Shown: positions 1 through 5,270 of the stretch, in pieces
How the letters are laid out: each line of letters begins with the position of its first letter
How positions within the stretch are numbered: the first letter of the stretch is position 1
Source of the DNA: Gammaproteobacteria bacterium
Lineage (GTDB): Bacteria > Pseudomonadota > Gammaproteobacteria > Pseudomonadales > Azotimanducaceae
Length of the DNA stretch: 5,270 nucleotides
Assembly: GCA_009839405.1 (NCBI GenBank)
Contig: VXPR01000129.1
Span: forward strand, 1-5,270
Direction: 5' to 3'
Notes under the pieces: generated by a model
What the model was told of the DNA's origin: nothing
Databases searched by the model: none
What the model saw: only the letters and a program-made list of their open reading frames with translations
Translations under genes and position numbers: made by a program

Positions 1-11
1 GCTTCTCGGGG

Positions 12-63
12 TTTTTTTTTTTTTCTTACCCCCCCCCGCCCCCCCCCGCCCCCCCCCCCCCCC
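12..63. repeat. Poly-T / poly-C low-complexity tract
   Basis: A run of 13 T (12-24) is followed, after a few bases, by C runs of 9, 9 and 15 broken only by single G residues at 38 and 48, so the first part has a 10-base period. Nothing else in the window looks like this. Its place at the extreme left end, just before ordinary coding sequence, suggests a read-end or assembly artefact such as a homopolymer extension. If it is real, the complementary strand would be a long G-run able to form a quadruplex upstream of the gene that starts at 123. I favour the artefact reading. Confidence 0.85.
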
Positions 64-108
64 GACGGGCTGGTAGTATCGGCGGCTGTCTCAAGCGAAC
101 AGCGACTG

Positions 109-116
109 AAGGGGAG
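109..116 (+). promoter_or_regulatory. Ribosome binding site for the MaoC-like gene
   Basis: The purine-rich stretch AAGGGGAG ends 6 bases before the TTG at 123 and is a good match to a Shine-Dalgarno sequence. It decides the start. The frame stays open upstream to the window edge but contains no ATG or GTG there, and the next in-frame ATG (267) would remove the conserved beginning of the first hotdog domain. Confidence 0.7.
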
Positions 117-122
117 CGGAAA

Positions 123-956
123 TTGAACGCAACAGCCGAACCGTGGGTCGGGAAGGAACTGCCGGAAAAGGGCTTCGTCGTCCGTCCGGGCCTGATCGAC
201 GACTACTTCGAGGGACTCGAACTCGACCGCGCCAGCTTCGACTCCGGTGCAACGCCGGTGCCGTCGATGATCGCAACCGATGCCGACAACTATTTCGGCG
301 AGACGGCCTACAGCCAGCAGAAGGGCCATCTCTGGATGCGCCAGCAATGGAGCTTCGCGAGTCCGCTCACGGCGGGAGGCGAGTACACCACCCGCGGCCA
401 CATCGAGGACATTTACCGCAAGCGCGACCGCACCGTCGTCAACACGGCCTTCACCGTGGTTGACGCCGCTGGCGACGAGGTGCTGAGCGCCAACCACCAT
501 CAGTCGTTTCTGCTCGACGCCCCCGTGGACGAAGTGGCTTTCCGCAAGCCGGAGCAAAAGGCTGGAGCGCGCAAGTTCGTGGTGCCGGAGGGCGACGAGA
601 TTCCGGGCTTCGAGCGCTCAATCACGCTTGAGATGTGTGGCCAGTACTTCCACGGCAGCAAGAACTATCACACCGACCTCGCAGCGTCGAAGGAACTGGG
701 CTTTCGCGACGTGGTGGTGGGCGGTCGCATGACGATGGCGTACATTGGCCACCTCTTGGACGGCTATTTCGGTGAGCGCTGGTTCGCTAGCGGCAGCATG
801 GACGTTAAGTTCACCAACCCCTGCTGGCCGGGGGACGTCATCCGCATGCGCGGCGTCAGTAGCGGTGAAGCAGACGGCCGCGAGAATGTCTTCGCCTGGA
901 TCGAGAAGGAAGACGGCACGATCGTCCTGATCACCCAGGCAAGCGCCGCCGCCTGA
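123..956 (+). CDS. MaoC/FAS1-like double-hotdog dehydratase family protein
   Basis: This is a 277-residue soluble protein with no signal peptide or membrane segment. Two hotdog units are visible. Residues about 10-135 resemble the N-terminal FAS1-like/MaoC dehydratase domain: W71-MRQQWSF, then PLTAGGEYTTRGHIEDIYRKRDRTVV, the usual strand with its 'drive' segment. Residues about 160-275 form a MaoC-like domain with HTD at 183-185, A187-A188, and a following GF-DVVVGGRMTMAYIGHLL segment (193-212). Family members hydrate enoyl-CoA or dehydrate 3-hydroxyacyl-CoA thioesters. The canonical hydratase motif D-x-N-P-x-H is degenerate here (G178-S-K-N-Y-H183): the His is kept and the Asp is not obvious, so the activity is uncertain. 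The start is TTG at 123, supported by a Shine-Dalgarno 6 bases upstream. The gene converges on the MCC alpha gene, so it is not in that operon, although both fit acyl-CoA metabolism. The substrate cannot be named from sequence. Confidence 0.85.
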   Translation: MNATAEPWVGKELPEKGFVVRPGLIDDYFEGLELDRASFDSGATPVPSMIATDADNYFGETAYSQQKGHLWMRQQWSFASPLTAGGEYTTRGHIEDIYRKRDRTVVNTAFTVVDAAGDEVLSANHHQSFLLDAPVDEVAFRKPEQKAGARKFVVPEGDEIPGFERSITLEMCGQYFHGSKNYHTDLAASKELGFRDVVVGGRMTMAYIGHLLDGYFGERWFASGSMDVKFTNPCWPGDVIRMRGVSSGEADGRENVFAWIEKEDGTIVLITQASAAA

Positions 957-976
957 CGTTCCGGCAACCGATCACG

Positions 977-993
977 GGCGACGATGCGTCGCC
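977..993. terminator. Small perfect hairpin in the convergent spacer
   Basis: A 7-base stem (GGCGACG / CGTCGCC) with a 3-base loop lies 20 bases after the stop of the MaoC-like gene, between two convergent genes. There is no T-run on either side, so it is not a classical intrinsic terminator. It could still slow polymerase or protect a 3' end. The placement is suggestive only. Confidence 0.3.
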
Positions 994-1010
994 GGCAGAG
1001 TGGGCAAACG

Positions 1011-1032
1011 GGCAGCCCGCCCTGGCGCTGCC
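1011..1032 (-). terminator. Possible weak terminator after the MCC alpha gene
   Basis: On the minus strand, GGCAGC pairs with GCTGCC across a 10-base loop, just beyond the stop codon of the carboxylase alpha gene. It is followed by CGTTTG, which holds only a three-base T stretch. A stem of 6 pairs with almost no U-tract is weak for an intrinsic terminator. I call it by position more than by structure. Confidence 0.25.
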
Positions 1033-1041
1033 GTGCGGTCG

Positions 1042-3045
1042 TCAGGAATCGAGCACGACGAGTTCCGCGCCGTCCTCGACTCTCTCGCCCGGCTTGCAGA
1101 GGACTTCCTTGACCACCCCCGCAGCCGGCGCGCGAATGCTGTGTTCCATCTTCATGGCCTCCAGCGTCAGGAGGGGTTGATCGGCTTTCACGCGGTCGCC
1201 TGACGCGACGGAGACCGTCGCGATCTGCCCCGGCATGGGGGCGACGATACGGCCACCGGGGTCTCCGACCGTACCGAAGTTGCCCGGGTCCTTGCTTGCG
1301 AAGGCGATGCGTTCGGTCTCGCCCGACTGCGTAACGAAGATGTCTTCACTGCGACGCAGGAGACGGGCGGCGAGCCCTTGGGTCGTGCCATCCTCGTACT
1401 GCACGCGCGCTTCGAAAGCGTTGCCAGCAACGTCGATGGAGTCGAGCAGCCATGTTTGGGGTTCGCCCTTGGCGGCGCTCAGCTGTGCCTCGATGCTGCC
1501 GGCAGCGGCAAGGCAGAGCGAGACCTCGACCCGATCCCGGCCTTGCCGCACGCTGAAGGACACCTCGGGCGGAAGGTTGAGGCGAAACGCGTCCGTTGCC
1601 GCCCACGGGTTGCCGTCCCCGACACCGAGCCGGGCGATGGCTGCGATCACAGGCGCGAAGGGACTTGCGGGCGGAGTCAGGTCGGCAGCGTGAGCCTCGG
1701 CGAGCCCAGTCGTGTACTCGCCGCCACGGAAGTCGTCATGTGCCAGCACCCGTCGGAGATAAGCGATGTTGTGCTCGACACCGGCCAACTCGCTGTCGGC
1801 GAGGGCTTGGCCCAGCCGTTCGATTGCCTGCGTCCGATCCTTGCCGTGGGCGATCACCTTCGCCAGCATCGGGTCGTAATGCACGGGTACGTCGCTGCCG
1901 GTCTCGACGCCGGCATCGACTCGCACGCCGTCGCCGCCGGCGAACGCCACCCGCGCAAGCTGCCCCGACGACGGCAGAAAACGTCGCCTTGGATTCTCCG
2001 CATACACCCTCGCCTCGACGGCGTGGCCGCGCATGGCAAGCTCCTCCTGCGTAAACGGAAGTGCCTCGCCAGCGGCGACGCGAAGCTGCCACTCGACGAG
2101 ATCGAGGGGCGCCTCACTGCCGTCCTGGCAAACGCGCACCACCATCTCCGTCACTGGATGCTCCACTTGCAGCCGGGTGTTCATCTCCATGAAATGGAAC
2201 TCGCCGCCCTCGGCAATGAACTCCACCGTGCCGGCACCGCGATAGTGGATGGCCTTTGCGGCGCGAATCGCAGCGGCGCCCATCGTCTGGCGCAACTCCT
2301 CGGTGACCGTTGGCGCGGGTGCCTCCTCGATCACCTTCTTGTGTCTCCGCTGCACCGAGCAGACGCGGTCAAACAAAAGCAGCCTCTTGCCGTGGTGGTC
2401 TGCCAGGAGCTGAACTTCGATGTGCTTGGGTGCCGTGAGATAGCGTTCGAGCAGCACGGCGTCGTCGCCGAAGGCCGATGCGGCTTCCCGCCGCGCCGCC
2501 GCCACGGCGCCTTCGAGTTCGCCTTCGTTCCGGGCCAGCCTCATGCCCTTGCCGCCGCCTCCGGCGGAGGCCTTGACCAGCAAGGGAAATCCAATGCGCG
2601 CCGCTTCCGCGCGCAAAGTGGCGGGCGAGGTGTCCTCGCCCTGGTAGCCCGGCACCACCGGCGTTCCGGCCGCGGCAACGCGGTTCTTGGCCTCGATCTT
2701 CGACCCCATGGCGCGTATCGCTTCCGGACTCGGGCCGACGAAAATCCTGCCGGCGCCCTCGCAGGCGGCAGCGAAGTCCGCGTTCTCGGAGAGGAAACCG
2801 TAGCCGGGGTGGATCGCATCGGCGTCTGTCTTCGCGGCCGCCGCCAGCAGTGCGTCGATGTTGAGGTAGCTCTCCGTGGCTGGCGACGCGCCGATGCAAA
2901 CGGCTCGGTGCGCCTGCCGCACGTGGGGGGCGTCGGCGTCCGCCTCGGAATGCACTGCCACGGCAACGAGGCCCATGCGCCTAGCCGTGCGAATCACGCG
3001 GCAGGCGATTTCGCCCCGGTTTGCGACCAACAGCGTCCGAAACAT
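1042..3045 (-). CDS. mccA: Acyl-CoA carboxylase alpha subunit, biotin carboxylase + BCCP (probably MCC alpha)
   Basis: 667 residues, the usual length for bacterial 3-methylcrotonyl-CoA carboxylase alpha. It carboxylates its own biotin using ATP and bicarbonate, then presents carboxybiotin to the beta subunit. The N-terminal biotin carboxylase domain opens with LLVANRGEIACRVIRTAR (5-22). The ATP-grasp glycine loop is ASAGGGGKGM (159-168). The block CSVQRRHKKVIEEAPAP (229-245) carries K237 (E. coli AccC K238), and EMNTRLQVEHPVTE (287-300) carries R291, Q293 and E295. Residues about 460-590 form the divergent linker that contacts beta in this family. The C-terminal biotinyl domain has EAMKMEH with target Lys632. 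About 9 extra residues follow the VEHPVTEM motif (see findings). It starts at ATG 3045; GGACGG lies upstream, with a purine-rich GAGAG directly before the ATG. MCC rather than propionyl-CoA carboxylase is inferred mainly from the neighbouring beta gene. Geranyl-CoA carboxylase alpha is an alternative. Confidence 0.93.
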   Translation of the reverse strand: MFRTLLVANRGEIACRVIRTARRMGLVAVAVHSEADADAPHVRQAHRAVCIGASPATESYLNIDALLAAAAKTDADAIHPGYGFLSENADFAAACEGAGRIFVGPSPEAIRAMGSKIEAKNRVAAAGTPVVPGYQGEDTSPATLRAEAARIGFPLLVKASAGGGGKGMRLARNEGELEGAVAAARREAASAFGDDAVLLERYLTAPKHIEVQLLADHHGKRLLLFDRVCSVQRRHKKVIEEAPAPTVTEELRQTMGAAAIRAAKAIHYRGAGTVEFIAEGGEFHFMEMNTRLQVEHPVTEMVVRVCQDGSEAPLDLVEWQLRVAAGEALPFTQEELAMRGHAVEARVYAENPRRRFLPSSGQLARVAFAGGDGVRVDAGVETGSDVPVHYDPMLAKVIAHGKDRTQAIERLGQALADSELAGVEHNIAYLRRVLAHDDFRGGEYTTGLAEAHAADLTPPASPFAPVIAAIARLGVGDGNPWAATDAFRLNLPPEVSFSVRQGRDRVEVSLCLAAAGSIEAQLSAAKGEPQTWLLDSIDVAGNAFEARVQYEDGTTQGLAARLLRRSEDIFVTQSGETERIAFASKDPGNFGTVGDPGGRIVAPMPGQIATVSVASGDRVKADQPLLTLEAMKMEHSIRAPAAGVVKEVLCKPGERVEDGAELVVLDS

Positions 3046-3208
3046 CTCTCGCTACCGTCCCCTGTCAGAAATGCGTTGAATCAACTGAAGAGGCGTTCAT
3101 CGAATCGGACTCGTTGGAAAGGGAGGATGTGCTGCCGACGCCCACGCAATGACCCTGCCGGCACGACCTTGGTCGCACCCAATACCAATGAGCCTGTGAC
3201 GCAGCACA
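3046..3208. other. 163-base spacer between MCC beta and alpha genes
   Basis: I see no convincing gene here. The stretch is visibly less G+C-rich than its flanks. It contains a small inverted repeat, CGACC-TT-GGTCG, at 3164-3175. No clear sigma-70 promoter could be recognised reading toward the alpha gene, and no T-run follows the inverted repeat. The gap is longer than expected for tightly coupled subunit genes. It may hold an internal promoter or an RNA processing site, but the sequence does not prove either. Confidence 0.5.
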
Positions 3209-4819
3209 CTACATCCGGAAGATGCCGAAGCTGGCATCCTCGGTCAGCGGTTCCCGGCCGGCCACGGCTAGGGCCAAGCCCAGCACCCGGCGCGTATCCA
3301 CCGGGTCGATCACGCCATCGTCCCAGAGCCGCGCCGAAGCGAAAAGGGGATGGCCTTCCGTCTCATATTGCTGTCGGATGCCATCCATGAACGCATCGCG
3401 CTCCTCGCCCCGCCATTCAATTCCCCGCGCCGCCATGCCGTCGCCTCGAACGGTGGCAAGGACATGCGCCGCCTGCTCGCCACCCATGACGGAGATGCGC
3501 GCGTTCGGCCAGGTCCACAGCATTCGTGCACCGTATGCGCGGCCGCACATGGCGTAGTTGCCGGCGCCGAAGGAACCGCCGATCACCACCGTGAACTTCG
3601 GCACCCGGGCGCAAGCGACGGCGGTGACCATCTTGGCGCCATCCTTGGCGATGCCGAGGTTCTCGTAGCGCCGGCCCACCATGAAGCCGGTGACGTTCTG
3701 CAGAAACACGAGCGGCACGCCGCGCCGGTCTGCAAGCTGGATGAAGTGCGCCCCCTTGAGGGCGGATTCCGAGAACAGGATGCCGTTGTTGGCAACGACG
3801 GCGACGGGCATTCCCTGGATGTGAGCGAAGCCGCACACCAGCGTATCGCCGTAGAGTGCCTTGAACTCGTGGAAGTCGGAGCCGTCCACGATCCGGGCGA
3901 TGACTTCGCGCACGTCGTAGGGGGTGCGCGTATCGACGGGCAGGACGCCATAGAGTTCTTCGGTCGGGTAGGCGGGTTCGCGCACCGGCTGCGTATCGAG
4001 CGTGCTGCGATGGCGCAGATGGCTTGCGGCAACGGCTTCGCGCGCGAGTGCCAGCGCGTGCTCGTCATCCGCCGCCAGATAGTCGGTCACCCCGGAGCGG
4101 CGGGAATGCACGTCACCGCCGCCGAGACTTTCGGCATCCACTTCCTCGCCCGTGGCCGCCTTCACGAGCGGCGGACCGCCGAGAAAGATCGTGCCCTGCC
4201 CCTGGACGATGATCGCCTGGTCGCACATCGCCGGAACATAGGCGCCTCCCGCCGTGCAGGAACCCATCACCACGGCAATCTGCGGAATGCCCCGCGCCGA
4301 CATGTTCGCCTGGTTAAAGAAAATGCGACCAAAGTGGTCGCGATCGGGAAACACCTCCGCCTGCAAGGGCAGGAACGCGCCGCCAGAGTCCACGAGATAG
4401 ACGCAAGGCAGGTGATTCTCGAGCGCGATCTCTTGCGCCCGCAGGTGTTTCTTCACCGTGATCGGATAGTAGGTTCCGCCCTTGACGGTCGCGTCGTTGG
4501 CAACCACGACGCACTCGTGGCCACGAACACGACCGATGCCGGTGATGATGCCACCGGCAGGAACATCGTCGTCGTACAGACCCTGCGCCGCGAACTGCCC
4601 CAACTCCAGGAACGGCGCTCCCTGGTCCAAGAGTCCAGCCACCCGGTCTCGCGGCAGCAACTTGCCCCGCGCCAAATGGCGTCCACGCGAGCGTTCGTCG
4701 CCACCGAGCGCCACTTGCGCCGCCACCACGCGCAGCTCTTCCGCCAATCCGCGGTGGTGCTCGCGGTTGGCATCGAACGACTGCTCGCCGGGCTTGATTC
4801 GACTTTGGATTACGGCCAT
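3209..4819 (-). CDS. mccB: 3-methylcrotonyl-CoA carboxylase beta (carboxyltransferase) subunit
   Basis: 536 residues, the normal MCC beta length. It transfers the carboxyl group from biotin to 3-methylcrotonyl-CoA, making 3-methylglutaconyl-CoA in leucine degradation, as part of a cytosolic alpha/beta holoenzyme. Nearly every block is MCC-like: VANDATVKGGTYYPITVKKH (106-125), LVDSGGAFLPLQAEVFPDRD (142-161), the N-terminal oxyanion region GSCTAGGAYVPAM (186-198), IFLGGPPLVKAATGEEV (211-227), NNGILFSESALKGAHFIQL (344-362), the C-terminal oxyanion region GGSFGAGNYAMCGRAYG (414-430), WPNARISVMGGEQAA (437-451) and the typical FGIFRM end (531-536). Both crotonase-fold halves are complete. The start at 4819 keeps the family N-terminus (SRIKPGEQSFDAN). 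No strong Shine-Dalgarno precedes it, but the upstream ligase gene stops 4 bases earlier, so translational coupling is likely. Geranyl-CoA carboxylase beta is a less likely alternative. Confidence 0.95.
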   Translation of the reverse strand: MAVIQSRIKPGEQSFDANREHHRGLAEELRVVAAQVALGGDERSRGRHLARGKLLPRDRVAGLLDQGAPFLELGQFAAQGLYDDDVPAGGIITGIGRVRGHECVVVANDATVKGGTYYPITVKKHLRAQEIALENHLPCVYLVDSGGAFLPLQAEVFPDRDHFGRIFFNQANMSARGIPQIAVVMGSCTAGGAYVPAMCDQAIIVQGQGTIFLGGPPLVKAATGEEVDAESLGGGDVHSRRSGVTDYLAADDEHALALAREAVAASHLRHRSTLDTQPVREPAYPTEELYGVLPVDTRTPYDVREVIARIVDGSDFHEFKALYGDTLVCGFAHIQGMPVAVVANNGILFSESALKGAHFIQLADRRGVPLVFLQNVTGFMVGRRYENLGIAKDGAKMVTAVACARVPKFTVVIGGSFGAGNYAMCGRAYGARMLWTWPNARISVMGGEQAAHVLATVRGDGMAARGIEWRGEERDAFMDGIRQQYETEGHPLFASARLWDDGVIDPVDTRRVLGLALAVAGREPLTEDASFGIFRM

Positions 4820-4823
4820 GGGG

Positions 4824-5270
4824 TCAGCTCGGGCCCCGTCGCGCCGCGCTTTGGACGAGGCGGGCGGTTAGGGTGGCGAAGTCGACGCCGGCGGCGCGGC
4901 AGGCGTCCGGATAGAGGCTGGTGGGGGTCATGCCGGGGATGGCGTTCACTTCCAGCAGCACGAAGCCGCCGTCGTCCGCGAGGATGAAATCGGCGCGGGA
5001 GAGGTCGCGCAGGCACAGTGCGCTATGCGCCGCCATGGCAACGCCCTTCAACGCAGAAGCAACGTCGTCGGACACTTTTGCGGGGATGATGTGCTCGCTG
5101 CGACCGGGGGTGTAGCGATTGGTGTAGTCGTACCACTCGCCCTTGCCGACTATGATCTCGACCACCGGCAGAGCCGAAGCGGGTTCGCCGTGCAGGTCCA
5201 GCACGCCCACGGTGATTTCCCGGCCCGTGACGAACTGCTCCACTACGACGCCTGTATCTTGTAGACATCT
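4824..5270 (-). CDS. D-alanine--D-alanine ligase-like ATP-grasp protein, C-terminal part
   Basis: 148 C-terminal residues are present. The reading frame stays open to the right edge, so the true start lies outside the window, and the GTG at 5243 falls inside the conserved VVVEQFVTGREITVGVL block and is not the start. The fragment matches the C-terminal ATP-grasp domain of Ddl enzymes, which join two D-alanines for peptidoglycan precursors using ATP. Visible landmarks, counted from the edge, are E18 of GRE, the omega loop YDYTNRYTPGRSEHIIPA (47-64), LSRADF (R92, D94), and LEVNAIPGMTPTSLYP with E107, N109 and S118. These match E. coli DdlB R255, D257, E270, N272 and S281 in spacing. Tyr53 in the omega loop (DdlB Y216) fits a D-Ala-D-Ala rather than a D-Ala-D-Lac enzyme. 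Arg52 replaces the usual Lys. The gene ends 4 bases before mccB. A related ligase with another substrate remains possible. Confidence 0.88.
   Translation of the reverse strand, partial: RCLQDTGVVVEQFVTGREITVGVLDLHGEPASALPVVEIIVGKGEWYDYTNRYTPGRSEHIIPAKVSDDVASALKGVAMAAHSALCLRDLSRADFILADDGGFVLLEVNAIPGMTPTSLYPDACRAAGVDFATLTARLVQSAARRGPS

Noticed and set aside
123..956. Naming the plus-strand protein as mesaconyl-, itaconyl- or 3-methylfumaryl-CoA hydratase
   Set aside because: Length and double-hotdog fold would fit, but no substrate-specific motif can be recognised and the hydratase motif is degenerate, so only a family-level call is justified.
3046..3208. Sigma-70 promoter for the MCC alpha gene
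   Set aside because: TTGATT and TTGCGT hexamers occur on the minus strand, but neither has a plausible -10 element at the right spacing.
1378..3390. 670-codon open frame on the plus strand, antisense to the MCC alpha gene and running into the beta gene
   Set aside because: It lies opposite well-conserved carboxylase genes, has an arginine/histidine-rich composition typical of antisense frames in high-G+C DNA, shows no domain, and has no supporting start site. It is a shadow of the real genes.
3350..4987. 545-codon open frame on the plus strand, antisense to the MCC beta gene
   Set aside because: Same reasoning: it mirrors the codon pattern of a certain gene on the other strand, shows no recognisable domain, and ends inside the ligase coding region.
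5023..5268. 81-codon minus-strand frame with an ATG at 5268
   Set aside because: It is out of frame with the conserved ligase sequence that runs through the same bases to the edge, and it is arginine-rich with no family match.
4824..5270. VanA-type D-Ala-D-Lac ligase (glycopeptide resistance)
   Set aside because: The omega loop keeps the Tyr typical of D-Ala-D-Ala ligases, and there are no vanH/vanX-like neighbours in the window.

Overview
The window is a high-G+C bacterial segment (roughly two-thirds G+C by eye, with G/C-rich third codon positions). It carries an acyl-CoA metabolism locus. One complete plus-strand gene converges on a minus-strand run of three genes, the first of which is cut off by the right edge. 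The protein families fit a leucine-degrading bacterium, possibly a proteobacterium. The sequence alone does not fix the taxon.

Layout, left to right. Positions 1-64 are a poly-T and poly-C low-complexity tract that looks more like a sequence-end artefact than biology. Positions 123-956 (+) encode a 277-residue double-hotdog MaoC/FAS1-like dehydratase-family protein, with a TTG start behind a good Shine-Dalgarno. A short convergent spacer (957-1041) contains two small stem-loops. Positions 1042-3045 (-) encode the biotin-containing alpha subunit of an acyl-CoA carboxylase, most likely 3-methylcrotonyl-CoA carboxylase (MCC). A 163-base spacer (3046-3208) has no recognisable gene. Positions 3209-4819 (-) encode the MCC beta (carboxyltransferase) subunit. 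Positions 4824-5270 (-) hold the C-terminal part of a D-alanine--D-alanine ligase-like ATP-grasp enzyme, ending only 4 bases before the MCC beta start codon.

How the genes work together. The alpha subunit carboxylates its own biotin using ATP and bicarbonate. The beta subunit transfers the carboxyl group to 3-methylcrotonyl-CoA, giving 3-methylglutaconyl-CoA in leucine catabolism. The usual partners (isovaleryl-CoA dehydrogenase, methylglutaconyl-CoA hydratase, HMG-CoA lyase) are not in the window. The convergent MaoC-like protein probably acts on an acyl-CoA, but its substrate is not evident. The ligase-like gene is an unexpected neighbour.

I found no clear undescribed system. The points most worth a second look are the ligase-MCC junction, a roughly 9-residue insertion in the biotin carboxylase domain next to its active site, and a degenerate MaoC hydratase motif in the plus-strand protein. 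I saw no tRNA, rRNA, CRISPR array, insertion sequence or attachment site.
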